Positions 22,244-32,885 of a DNA stretch of 64,000 nt are shown here, piece by piece; positions within the stretch are counted from its first letter, which is position 1; each line of letters begins with the position of its first letter. The translations under genes were made by a program, and so were the position numbers. The notes under the pieces are model-generated. The model had not been told where the DNA came from. It was given only the letters and a program-made list of their open reading frames with translations, and made no database searches. This stretch comes from Phyto melanocephala (lineage: Eukaryota; Arthropoda; Insecta; Diptera; Rhinophoridae): positions 43,988,412-44,052,411 of the forward strand of contig OW799234.1 of the NCBI GenBank assembly GCA_941918925.1, given 5' to 3'.

Positions 22244-22254
22244 TAAATGTATAT

Positions 22255-22990
22255 GCCGCAGGGAAGGAAAATGGCTTTTATGATTTTGTACCAAGTATGA
22301 AAACAAAATGTACTTTTTAGGCCATGACGGTACCAATTTTTTAATATTTATTAATAAAAACATAAACTTAAAAAAATGTTTACAAAAATTAAGAAGTATA
22401 CAATAAAAAAATAGAAACTTAACAAAAATATGATTAAAAATCCAGTATACAATAAAATATATTAAATATTACATTCATAGGTACATACGTAGAGATCGGT
22501 TATTTAACAAATTTTATTTATTAAATAATAATATAATAATTGACTTCAATAAATCTTTTGTCTGTATCAAATTTGAAAAGGTAGAAACGTGTATTCTTTT
22601 TCTTTCCTTTGCTTTAATTAGGTTTTGAAAATAAAAAACTCGTTCGACGTTGGTCGATGAATGTGGAATAGACAGAATACCTCTTACAATTCTTGAAATA
22701 TTTGGGAACATGAACTCATTTAATTCATTTTTTATCTGTGATACTTTAAACAAAAAATAGAAAATATTTGAATCATTGTGTGATCTAAGTTCGATCATAT
22801 CGGTTAATGCTCTGTACTGATTATTTATTGCTTCAAAGTTTGTTTGTTCGTGAGGAAACATTTTCACCAGAAGAGGTACTATTGAAACTTATCGAACCAT
22901 TTTAGTACTTCATTATTAAAGTCCACCTTACATGCTTACAAATCATAAGTAAAATAAAATACATATAACAAACGCCAAGTCGAATTCATG
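22255..22990 (-). mobile_element. hAT element, 3' part (same family as 39940/53706)
   Basis: The stretch 22255-22520 is the reverse complement of 40355-40462 joined to 53706-53860, so it is an uninterrupted copy of a hAT tail that elsewhere is split by 13 kb. It includes a transposase end at 22514-22867. At 22978 it meets one half of the same small hAT-type MITE that is complete at 39799-39924, at the same place in the element. Confidence 0.75.
22514..22867 (-). pseudogene. hAT transposase C-terminal part
   Basis: A 117-residue open frame includes FPNISRIVRGILSIPHSS, then NVERVF and LIQTKDLL. This is the hAT dimerisation region, where the usual 'ERxFS' reads ERVFYF. It corresponds to about the last 120 residues of a protein normally over 500. 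The same segment, more damaged, is encoded on the plus strand at 39960-40300. Confidence 0.7.
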
Positions 22991-23042
22991 TATCAGGTAG
23001 TGCCAAATTAACAGGTGATTTTTGTAAGAAGTTTGCAATTAA
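22978..23042 (-). mobile_element. Half of a hAT-type MITE
   Basis: GTCGAATTCATGTATCAGG...AATTAACAGGTGATTTTTGTAAGAAGTTTGC matches the minus strand of the MITE at 39799-39924. The other arm is missing. From 23043 to 23390 I see nothing recognisable except the word CACTTAAGTCGTGTAAGTTAAAT, which resembles the start of the repeat at 51203. Confidence 0.65.
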
Positions 23043-23393
23043 GTACTAGGCAGTTACGAGCTAGTCGTAACACTTAAGTCGTGTAAGTTAAATACAAAGA
23101 AGTTACCGAATATGAAAATAGAAAAAACACGAAACTTTGCTTTGAGTGGTTGTGATATTGACTTGTACAAGTAAAAAGTTATTGTGTAATATTTTTTCAT
23201 GAAGCTCGCTTTGTATGAAGAACGAGCCAACGAGTCAACATATCAGTAAAGGCGAGTGCTTAAAGGTATTCGAGACTAAAAATAATTTAGTAAACAGCGA
23301 GTGCGCTCGCAAGTATTATGTATTGTTGCAGTTCTCTGGTGTCTATATATGTAGATATGTACATATCGAACCCTGGTTTTACATACTGTTTTA

Positions 23394-23950
23394 AAGGGTG
23401 ACTAAATTTTAAGGGCTGATGTTGATTTTAAATGAAACAAATTATTTACGAAATTATTGTCATTTATTTTTATAATGATAATATTGGTTTGGTTAAATTA
23501 TGTATGGAACAAAATATCGGCCAAATGGCCGCCGCGACCTGGGTGGCACACCTCCATCCTATGGTCTAAATTTTCAATGACAATCTGGATGTTCAATTGT
23601 TAGGCACGATAATGAGTCGAGGTTGACAGCTATTTTGCCACACTATCGCAATGTTTTCCGTCTAACGAACTAAGAAGGCATTCACAAATATTTTCACATT
23701 TAATACGGACCTGTTTTGCTGAAATTTAAAAATTTTTCATAGTTCTCCCGATTGTGGACGAATTCGAAAGATTATGTTGACCAAAAGAATCACGAAGTGC
23801 ACGAAAAGTATTTTGATTGGAACGCCCATTTTCATAATAAGTCTGAATAACTTTTACGCGTTGCTCGATTGTGTACCCTTCCATGGTTCAAATTGAGTAA
23901 GTCTGAAATTGAGAAATGTTCACATCGGCATTTAAAATTTAAGCACCCTT
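23394..23950. mobile_element. Tc1/mariner-type MITE, copy C
   Basis: Left end AAGGGTGACTAAATTTTAAGG; right end TTTAAAATTTAAGCACCCTT; TA flanks on both sides. Same family as 1780 and 19053. The antisense transposase start is at about 23880. Confidence 0.85.
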
Positions 23951-24302
23951 TAGTTATGGAGATAATATTGTGTACATTTTATCGTATGTAGCAGTGTTAT
24001 TTACGTTTTTCATTTAGTCGATTCAACAGTACGGCAGTTTTTTTTTTTTGTGATTTTCTTATGAATGTTGTAACTAAGCGTTTATGATGTTTAGACAAAA
24101 ACAGTAAAAACAACATACTCACGTTGTCTCAAAATGCAAAAAATATTATTATCTAATGTTTACTTACCCTTATGGTCAGTCATACAGTACATGTGTATTA
24201 CACAAGTAAGAATGTTTACAAATAAACCGTTAGTTCTAGGAAATCATTTGGTTGAAATAAAGTATAATTTTTTTCCTGAGCTAATAAACCTAGCATTTAT
24301 AT

Positions 24303-25094
24303 TGGGGTTGGGCAAAATATATCGATATATCAAAATATCGATATTTAGTTTAAAAAATTTCGATATTAATCGCCGATATTTTAAATACCTCAATATCGAT
24401 ACATCGATATTTATTTACTAATATCGGAGCCGATATTTTCAAAAGTTTTCCAAAGAAGGTACAGCAGCAAAGGCGAATTTAATTTTAATTATACTAGTAT
24501 ACTTATTATATACTTATACAATAACAATAACTCAATTGTTAACTTTAAACTTAAGATTTTCTGTTGAAGTTTTGGTTTATTTTCTGTTTTTTTGTTTGAT
24601 CTAGTCATATTATTGATCTCATCCTTAATCGTAAATATTTTTTTTAGAATTTATTTTTTAGATTTGGTGTAAACAATACATCAATTGTTGATTTTAAAAC
24701 TTAAGATTGTCAAATGAATTTTTGGTTTATTTTTTGTTTTTATGTTTGATCTAGTCATATAACTGATCTTATCCTTAATCGTAAATATTTTTTCTAATTT
24801 TCGTTTTTATAAACTCACGCATAAGGGAAAGCATTTATACTATTAAAATATATTATAATATCTAGTTCATTTATTATAAAAATTGGAATAAAAAGTTACT
24901 ACTTAGCCTAATATACATCTACTTTTATTTGTATGTACATAAGTGGGTGTATTTAATTTTCAAATGTAAATAATTTCAACAATAACTAGGTAAATATGTT
25001 TCAGTCGATATATCGAAATATCGATATTTTAAATATAATAAATATCGATGGAAAAATAAAATATCGATAGATTTTTCCAATTTGCCCATCCCTA
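24303..25094. mobile_element. Non-autonomous hAT with ATCGAT subterminal palindromes
   Basis: Exact 8-bp flanks ATTTATAT (24295-24302, 25095-25102). Ends TGGGGTTGGGCAAAATA and TTTGCCCATCCCTA are inverted repeats (TAGGGATGGGCAAA type). Close to each end the word ATATCGATAT or CGATATTT recurs many times. The middle contains a direct repeat of about 115 bp (24531-24645 and 24682-24795, containing TTGATCTAGTCATAT). The ORF at 24134-24421 is chance. Confidence 0.85.
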
Positions 25095-25432
25095 ATTTAT
25101 ATGAATTTATTAATTAAATGTGAAAATTTATCAAAAGCTAAAAGAAACTTCTGACAGTATTTTTCGAATATAATATATGTACATAAGTATATGAACAATG
25201 ATGCCTATTAGCTAACTCCCACTCAACAACATAAAAGACATTAAGACTTATGTACCTACATATGTTTTAGAAGATCGCGAAAATTTTAGAAATATGGTTA
25301 AACGCAAATGTAATTATTTAAACTAAAATTTGAAAAACATATATAGTTAACATATTTTTTATATACAAATTGAATTCACCTCTTAAGTTTACTTGTCGTT
25401 TAGTTCAAAAACCAATACACTAACACTTTTTT

Positions 25433-26249
25433 TATACCCTTCACACAGTGAAAAAGGGTATATATAGGTTTGTCATTCCGTGTGAAATTTCTACAATTTT
25501 CATTTCCGACCCCATAAAGTATATATTTTCTGAAAGCTTATGAATAGGGGAGTCGATTAAGCCCTGTCAGTCTGTCAGTCTGACCGTCTGTCCGTGTGTA
25601 TGTTGAAATCAACTTTTTGAAGCCCCCCGACATAGGTTGGACCCGGGTAAGGTATTAAAATATCAGAAATATTCGGGAGTAGATCGGTATTGAAAATCAG
25701 AAACATCGGTACATAAACAACTGAGATATGAGCAAAAACCCACGACCACCTCGATTTTTTTTTCACAAAAACAACATTACAACAACAACATACATACATA
25801 CAAACGTGTATACTGGTTAGAGAAAACGTGGCATCGAATCCCAACTAAGCCAAAAAAATTTTTTTTTTTATTTTTTTTTTAAATTTTTTTTAAAATTTTT
25901 TTTTTTATTTTTTTTTTATTTTTTATTTAATATATTATTTATATTTTTATTATTATTATTTTTTTAATTTTTTTTATTTTTTTTTTAATTTTTTTTTTTA
26001 TTTTTTTTTATTTTTTTTTTTTGTTTTATATATGTATAATATATATATAATAATTTTTTTTTTAAATTTTTTTTAAAATTTTTTTTTTAAATTTTTTTTA
26101 AAATTTTTTTTTTTCGTTTTTTTAACATACATACGTGTACGTATTTCATATGGGATGAATGGTGATACAAGCAACTGTTATTGCATGACTACACGTTGTG
26201 AAGGGTATATAAGATTCGGCATGGCCGAATATAGCACTCTTACTTGTTA
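25433..26249 (+). mobile_element. DINE/INE-1-type element (group A), full length
   Basis: TATACCCTTCACACAGTGAA at 25433 to ...GCACTCTTACTTGTT at 26249, with the tRNA-like segment at about 25808-25850 and the A/T tract. The 26 bases to its left (ending CACTTTTTT) are repeated at 26287-26312, so it lies in a small duplicated target. Confidence 0.92.
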
Positions 26250-26809
26250 CTAACCTACCGTTGCCATATGCAAGTGCAAGTGAAAAAAAACCAATACACT
26301 AACACTTTTTTACTAATACAACCACACTTTGGCAACCTGCGACTTAGCTTGCGAAGAAATTTTTAAGCAAGTAAATTTTTACAGTTACGGCAAGTAAAGT
26401 GACAAGCCGAAAAACAGTGTTGTCTTATACTGAGTTTTTTGTTAACTCACTAATATATCATACAATTGTGGTAAATAATTCAGCTAATTTTTTGAATAAA
26501 TATGTATATATGTGTATGAAGAATATTAAGAAAAATTATTAATATTCATTTAAAATAAAGGTTTTAATATAAATATCAATTTTTAATAAAAAAAAAAATA
26601 TATTAAAAAGTTATATGCCTAAAGGTAACGTTAAATAGTGGCTATTGACAGCACTTAATTACGAATTGAAGCAGCGCGATTTGTTTTAAATTTGTTTGAA
26701 GTTTATTTGTTGACGACATTTTAAAAATGAACTTGTCCTGTGTAGCCAATCAAAAAATTTTTTGTGTTTTTGTTTGGCATTTCTTCTGATTTTCGTTAGT
26801 AATACGTAT
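26250..26809. other. AT-rich interval without features
   Basis: Apart from the flank repeat at 26287-26312 (AAAACCAATACACTAACACT) nothing coding or repetitive is recognisable. Confidence 0.5.
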
Positions 26810-27016
26810 CAGTGATGGTATATGAGAATTTCAGTCTTGTGCCAAAATTTTAGCTAAAAAGTGCCAAAACATCTTAAAAAGTGCCATAACAAACATGTCA
26901 TGTCGACATATTTAAAAAAATTAAATTCCATTTATTCAGTTTTATTATTATATATTTAAAAAAATTTTCGAACTTCAATATTTAAAAAATTTATACAGAT
27001 AAATTATATATAAATA

Positions 27017-27290
27017 CTAGCTTGTGCCCGCGACTTCGTCTGCGTAGTTATCGGGATAAAAGGTAGACTTAGTATTAACAACAAAAACAAAAATATTTAC
27101 AACACAAACAACCCGTTTAGGATGTGTTATGATGAGCTTGCCAACGACTTTGCGTTATTATCGCGATATTTGTTAAGCCAGGTTGTTGTCTATCTATGTT
27201 CCGAATTTCATTTAGTTCCGTTCAGCCGTTTTTGCATGATTAAGTAACAAATATCCAAACACCCAAACATTCACATTTATTATAGTAGGA
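27017..27290 (-). mobile_element. Mini-Helitron (274 bp)
   Basis: On the minus strand it runs from TCCTACTATAATAAATGTG to ...GAAGTCGCGGGCACAAGCTAG, between A and T. This is the TC...CTAG architecture with a GC-rich subterminal 3' region, and the 3' end is similar to that of the Helitron at 14417 (both ...CGAAGT(C/A)GCGGG...GCTAG). Internal text (CCGAATTTCATTTAGTTCCGTTCAGCCG) resembles a repeat that I know to be common in arthropods. No ORF. Confidence 0.75.
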
Positions 27291-27538
27291 TTATTATTTA
27301 TTAAATATACACATATGTAATGTTAAATAATTATTCCAAAACAGGGATATATTAAATATATATTGTTAAATAACATTAAATATAATATTATGTAGTTATA
27401 AAATTCTGGTAAAACCTCGTTTACAAAAATTGTATATGTAACATTTGTTTGGGTAATTATTTTTAAGACATCACTGTCATAACAACATTTTGAATTGGAT
27501 TTTAATAAATCCTGAGATCAAATAAATGATGATAAAGT

Positions 27539-27962
27539 ATTTACCTGAAGCCAAACACTAAATTCAAATTGAACTTCTTTAAGCAGAGTCTGCAAACAAT
27601 TATTCTTTGCCATCATAACCGAACAATTATCCGATTAAGGGCCGTATTCATAAAAAATATTTTAGGTTTATTGAAGGCTTATTTGACAAATTTCTCTACA
27701 ACATCTGTCAAATAAGCCTTTAATAAACCTAAAATATTTTTTATGAATACGGCCCTAAATTTTTGATAGGAATTTCATTATCCTGTAAAACGTTCATAAT
27801 GGCATTACAAATCGATTGATTGGAACCATCAGGTACTTGAACTAAGATCAAAAATCGATCAGCACATTTTCCAACATATAAACGTACTAAAATGGCTAAA
27901 TTTTTGATACTGTGCAGTCCGTAGTTTCGCATTTTAGTATTTACAACAGGGAGAAAGATCAT
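27539..27962 (-). pseudogene. hAT transposase fragment split by a MITE
   Basis: From 27960 leftward the frame reads KCADRFLILVQVP...DNEIPIKNL. After the 117-bp palindrome at 27639-27755 it resumes SDNCSVMMAKNNCLQTLLKE. The DNCSVMM motif corresponds to the central hAT nuclease region. Both termini are gone. It is probably the residual transposase of the surrounding hAT element. Confidence 0.65.
27639..27755. mobile_element. PIF/Harbinger-type MITE, near-perfect palindrome
   Basis: Arms of about 50 bp start GGGCCGTATTCATAAAAAAT and are separated by 17 bp. TAA flanks both sides (27636-27638, 27756-27758). 3-bp TAA duplications and GGGCC ends are typical of PIF/Harbinger MITEs. Confidence 0.85.
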
Positions 27963-27992
27963 TTATTTCTTATTATTAAAAAATATATTTCT

Positions 27993-28162
27993 TAATTGAT
28001 TTTTCAAGCTCGAGGTCTTTATATAAATTATATAAAAAATGTTGTAAAAACACACAATTTCCTTCCTGAAGATGCTACACAAAGGAGTAGCGAAATATTG
28101 AATAATAAATAAATCAATAAATATTTATAAAGACCTCGAGCTTGAAAAATCAATTAAAAAAT
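27993..28162. mobile_element. Foldback element containing a hammerhead-core-like motif
   Basis: TTAATTGATTTTTCAAGCTC...GGTCTTTATA (27994) is mirrored by TATAAAGACC...GAGCTTGAAAAATCAATTAA (28122). In the loop, CCTGAAGATGCTAC..GTAGCGAAAT (28073-28103) has the order CTGAAGA / 5-bp stem / GAAA seen in hammerhead ribozyme cores. The same 39-bp motif occurs at 59409-59451. Confidence 0.6.
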
Positions 28163-28676
28163 TTTCTAAAATAAAGGTCAAATAAGAGCAATAAAAAAAA
28201 ATATTTCTTAAAAACTAAGTAAAATTATATATTTTTAATTGCTTGAAAAAGTGCCAAAATTTTATTGAGCGTGCCATAGTGCCATTAAACAGTCAATAGT
28301 GCCAAAAATGGCACGATTGTGCCACTTTTGCCAACAGTGATACGTATACACTACTTGCAAGTAAATACTTGCTTGTGGCAACGTGCTGTAACTCACTGTT
28401 CTAGTTGAAACAAATTTTTATTAGAAAAAGTTCATAGATATTATTAAAAACAATGGTAGTAGTGCGTATTCGAATTTTTGTTTGAAATAATTTACATATG
28501 TACATATGTATGTACATATATGTAAAAACAGTACTTAGAAAATATTTTTAAAAACTAAGTTAAATACTATAATAAACCTAAAAAATGATGATTAAACCAC
28601 TGTTAGAAAATTGACATTAAGGATCTTATTAATAAAAAATTTTGAACTTATCAAAAGTTTTGTATAAACTTTAAAT

Positions 28677-28803
28677 TTGAAAATTGTAAATGAAGAATAC
28701 ATATGTATATGTACATACATATTAAAACTTTTGTCAATTGTTGTAAAAACTTTAACAAATATTGGTATTAATTTAAGAAATTGTGTTGGAATTGCAACCG
28801 ACG
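28677..28803 (+). pseudogene. hAT transposase relic, part 1 (left of Transib)
   Basis: The frame reads ...LTNIGINLRNCVGIATD and stops being hAT-like exactly at the Transib end. NCVGIATD(G) is a conserved hAT nuclease motif. The continuation is found at 32127, past the Transib element. Confidence 0.65.
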
Positions 28804-29081
28804 CACAGTGGCGCCTTTTCCTAAAACCCGTGGCAAAAATACAAAATTTCATGACAAAATCTTGTGAAATTAATGAAAACATCTTATAAGGAACTACTTA
28901 CTGATCACAATTCAAAAACGTTTTCCTTAATTGCATAAAAATTATAGTTTGTGGAGCTGCTCAAAGTCGACAATTTTTTAAAAAGCAAAAAAAAAAAAAG
29001 GGTGATCTTGAAAAAATAAATGAACTTTAGAATTAAAGTGTCAGAAACATTGCCGTTTGATTGCCACTTTTTTGGTATTTT

Positions 29082-29720
29082 TATACCCTTCACCTGTGGT
29101 GCACAAGGGTATATATAGGTTTGTCATTCCGTTTGTAATTTCTACAATTTTCATTTCCGACCCCATAAAGTATATATTTTCTGAAATCTTATGAATAGAG
29201 GAGTCGATTAAGCCCTGACCGTCTGCCCGTCTGTCCGTGTGTTGGTTGAAATCAACTTTTAGAAGCAACTATAGCTCCTCAGATCTCTATATGGTATCAA
29301 TCTCTTGGAAATATTCAGGAATAAATCGTTATTGAAATTCAGCACAATCGCCCAATAACTTTCTGAGATATGAGCAAAAAACCACGACCACCTCGTTTTT
29401 TACACAATTACAACAACAACATACATACATAAATATATGTAAAAACCATACAAAAAAAGAAAAAAATTTTTAAAAAAAATTAAAAAAAAAATATAAAAAA
29501 AATAATAATAAAATATAAATAATATATTAAATAAAATAAAATAAATTTTTTTTGGCTCAGCTGGGATTTGATGCCACATTTATTCTAACCAGTATATACA
29601 TATGTACGTATTTGATATGAGATGAATGGTGATGCAAACAATTGTTATTGCATGGCAATTGGCAATTGTGAAGGGTATATAAGATTCGGCACGGCCGAAT
29701 ATATCACTGTTACTTGTTTT
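29082..29720 (+). mobile_element. DINE/INE-1-type element (group A variant)
   Basis: TATACCCTTCACCTGTGGTGCACAAGGG head, CCCATAAAGTATATATTTTC and CCGTCTGTCCGTGTG blocks, an A/T tract and a GATTCGGCACGGCCGAAT...TTACTTGTT end. The head differs from 7548 (CCTGTGGTGCACA in place of ACACAGTGAAA), defining a subgroup shared with 51750 and 52612. Confidence 0.9.
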
Positions 29721-30403
29721 TAAGGTATGTTTGTTTTTAATTAAAATAAGTAGTAAAATGTTCAGCAGATGCCCTACTTTTTCGGCAGTAGCCGCTTTTC
29801 AGACACCCTATATTTAGGTCATTTTTACAAATAAAATAGAGCATATCTAAAAATGGTCAAAAATGGTCTCGCCCATATTTTCTGAGCATATTTGCTACAT
29901 AATACTTGAAATAATTTAACTAAGTTTGGCTGTCGTAGGTTGCCGCTGTAGGTGACATAAGAAGAAAACTGTTACAACCTCATAGCGAAAACGAGAAAAA
30001 TATTTTTCTAATTTTTAAAGAATGCAACAAAGATGTGTGCAAAACGTGAAAATAAATAAAAAAGGGTTTCCAAAGTTACTTGTTGCATATTTTTATTGCT
30101 TCTCCTTAAATAGTAAACAATATTTTGCTCTGCCAATCAGGCAGGCATAACTATTTCAATTTTTTTATTTATTTCAATTTAAAAACACCTGTTATTAAAG
30201 TAGGCAGGTAGTTTTAAAACTTTTTAATAGTGAATAAAATATAAACTGCAGGTATACATATATTCCAGTTGATTTTTTTTTTTTGCTCAAATTAGGTAGT
30301 TGAAACATTTTTTTTTTTAATTTTTGGGTACAAATTAAACCGCTATTGTATAATGCAGCCAGTAAGGATTTTACTTTCTAAAACTAGTGATCAGTAACAG
30401 AAC

Positions 30404-31620
30404 TTGTACAATTTTATTTTAAAGTGCGATAATGCCATTTACCAAGTTAGAATTGTTGGAGTTATTCACAAACCAAATAATAAAAATGCATTTAAATTGG
30501 CTATTGTTGAAAAACTACACGATTTACCAGGATACCACGAAATGGATGTTCATAGCAAAATTCACTTCGTTTTCCTAACAATTAAAACAAATGGCTTGCC
30601 TCACACCGTACGAAAAAAGCATTTATGAAAAACAACCCAGACTGGCTAAATGGAGTTACAACTTTTGAAAACATCGAAGAACCACATACATCCTCTGACA
30701 GCAAAAGAGGAAGACCAGCAAAAACTATAAACGAGTGTTCTGAGTACACAAGAAAACGTAAACTTGAAAATGCCACAAAAGATATCTAAATCGCATCTTT
30801 CAGAAGCATTATGTCTTAAGTTTGTAAAAGATAAAGATAAATCAAGGTCCGACATTACAAAAGCTGTGGTACTTGCAATCCCAGATCGACTGCAGAGAAT
30901 CAAAGGGAGTATTCTTCCTGGATACAAAAAGATTACATCTGCCAAAAAAGAAGCAGTGCCACCTAATGTAAAGGTTACTGAAGTATCGGTAGAGGTAAAA
31001 CTGCAAGACTTAATGGATCATGCAGCCAAACGCCTTATTTAAAGTTTGCCTGAAGAGGAAGCAGTATTACTTCCAGATAGGCTTACATTGATAAATAAAT
31101 GGGGATGTGATGGATCATCCGGCCCGCGTAACAGCCCGAATTACTGGGGTCGACAAAAATATTATAAAAAGGTTTTTAGGCAGTTATCCTAAATGTTATA
31201 AACTCTAGGGAAATGGTAAATGGCTCAAAGTTTGATATTTATGCACCAAAAACTGCGCAACTTTTAGCTCAAATGTACCCTGAGAAGAAACTTACTCCTA
31301 CGGTTCATAAGATTTTGGCTCATGGTAAAAGTTTAATTGAATATCAACGCATACCGATTGGAGAGTTATCAGAAGAAGCCCAGGAATGCAAAAACAAAGA
31401 CTAAAAAAAATGTAGATACACGAAAGCTTGCAAAATTTCACGGATTAGACGGAATGTGGACCTTTGCAATATGTTGGCGGCCTCTTCAGACCAACTAATT
31501 TCATCACGAAGACATAAGATAAGATATCGAAAGGATTTGGAAGAATATAATTATAGCCCCGATATGTTAAATCTATTAGATAACGCTCCCAATGTTGATG
31601 ACTATTTCAAAGAGAACTAA
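30404..31620 (+). pseudogene. Transib (RAG1-like) transposase, broken
   Basis: Transib transposase and RAG1 are DDE recombinases that cut at CAC-starting ends. The blocks in order are: an N-terminal piece (30404-30628, GVIHKPNNKNAFKLAIVEKL); KSHLSEALCLKFVKDKDK (30780); SILPGYKKI (30910), resembling the LPGY of RAG1; TEVSVEVKLQDLMDHAAKRL; INKWGCDGSSG (31090), with the first catalytic Asp; and AQLLAQMYPEKKLTPTVHKILAHG, then IGELSEEAQECKNKD (31360), carrying the catalytic Glu. The C terminus is in another frame, DQLISSRRHKIRYR..., ending at TAA 31620. There are stops at 31040 and 31190, several frameshifts, and about 350 residues are missing between Asp and Glu, including the second Asp. Family size is roughly 650-700 residues. 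Confidence 0.75.
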
Positions 31621-32126
31621 CTAATAAAAACCAATTATTCTAGCTAAATAAAATATATACTAAATAACATTATATCTATAGCATAAATATATTAATATTT
31701 AAAATAATTTAAAAATGTGTTTCTGTAATCGAAATAAAAAAATTCAATATTTTTTTAATATGTTATATTAGATTGTTTTTATCTAAACTTTCGGATTTGA
31801 ACAATGTGCATTGCAAAGCGCACCGGGTTAAACTAGTTACTTAATATAAATTTACTTAGATTTAAATATTAAAAGTATATAAAAATGTGTATTTGCGATA
31901 CAAATAAAAAATTTATATTAAAAGAAACATGTTAACATTAAACTGGAAAAATTATCCTATTTTAACCGCAATTTTTGGAGCACCCTGTACCTGTAGCAGT
32001 ATTTTGTAAACATTAATTTGAAGTCTAAAGTGTCCTCTGTTAATATCTTTTTAAATCTTTAAAACATCTTAATTATTTGAAAAGTTATGATTTTTGCAAC
32101 GAAAAAAGTCAAAAGGCGCCACTGTG

Positions 32127-32346
32127 CGACGGTTGTCTTTTATGTTGGCAGAAAAAGGAGCTGTATAACAAGTACAGGAGATTGCAACAAATGCAAAACA
32201 AAATCCCTACTTTTCCCTCAAACTAAAAGACTCGATTTCTAAAAGCAACAAGACATCCAAGTAGAAAGACAGGGATACATCTTCAAAAGCTTTATTACTA
32301 AGAAATTCTTTAAGCACATATAAATTTTTGTGTGGATTATACATAT
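32127..32346 (+). pseudogene. hAT transposase relic, part 2
   Basis: It continues part 1 after the CGACG repeat: LAEKGAV, then VQEIATNAKQNPYFSLKL and KDSISKSNK, with stops and a frameshift. It ends at the 5' boundary of the retroelement at 32347 and resumes at 36744. Confidence 0.55.
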
Positions 32347-32874
32347 TGTTACGTTTATACCTTTTATAAATGTTGGATTATTTCCTTTAAATATACCTTG
32401 AGTTCTTTTATTGCAATCAAAAACAGTTGAAAATCGTTATAAAATTAAGAGCACTTTATTTACTTAAACACACTCAAAGATTGCTTTAATATCACTTTAC
32501 TTATTACACTTATGGTTATACACTTTTATTATCAAATACACTTTGATACGCACCTTACAAGCTCTACTGTAATACTGATTTTGTTAGCTGTGTTGTTCGG
32601 CTATTTATAGTAACATAGTGGTGTTCGGTAACATTCGACAAAGTTCTCGCTTGTACATTCTAGTACATTCGAAAACCGTTACATTTAAATTAAGACGTTA
32701 AGTAATATGCACGAATAATAGAAGTGCCTAAAAGTATGCTACACATAATAACAAACATCATTTTCGAACAACCAACGAAATAAACTAATACAAATAAAAC
32801 TACAGTAACTTAAACTACTACAACTAAAATAAATTATAATGTAAATTAAGCTACTTAAAAATAAATCTGTAACA
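32347..32874 (-). repeat. 3' LTR, copy 1
   Basis: 528 bp; nearly identical to 36215-36739 (a few substitutions and short indels such as CTTTTATTGC/CTTTTGC). The polypurine tract, read on the minus strand as AAGCGGGCGGTAG, lies immediately next to it at 32875-32887. Confidence 0.92.
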
Positions 32875-32885
32875 CTACCGCCCGC

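Larger units (their letters stand above)
26810..28339 (-). mobile_element. Non-autonomous hAT element with 8-bp target duplication
   Basis: The flanks are ATACGTAT at 26802-26809 and 28340-28347. The ends CAGTGATGG and TTTTGCCAACAGTG are inverted repeats (CAGTGTTGGCAAA type), and GTGCCA words cluster near both ends. Inside lie a mini-Helitron (27017-27290), a broken transposase (27539-27962) interrupted by a PIF palindrome (27639-27755), and a foldback (27993-28162). From 28348 to 28670 I see no feature. Confidence 0.85.
28804..32126 (+). mobile_element. Transib element (RAG1-type), terminally complete
   Basis: The ends CACAGTGGCGCCTTTT (28804) and AAAAGGCGCCACTGTG (32126) are perfect 16-bp inverted repeats. 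The 5-bp flanks are CGACG on both sides (28799-28803, 32127-32131), matching the CGNCG target known for Transib. The first seven bases, CACAGTG, equal the heptamer of V(D)J recombination signals. The element is 3.3 kb, contains a broken RAG1-like transposase (30404-31620) and is interrupted by a DINE (29082-29720). Confidence 0.9.

Noticed and set aside
28592..28882. 96-aa ORF on the minus strand
   Set aside because: Shadow of the hAT relic and the Transib left end; crosses the CGACG insertion point.
30646..30945. 99-aa minus-strand ORF
   Set aside because: Complement of the Transib transposase N-terminal region, whose plus-strand frames carry the recognisable motifs.
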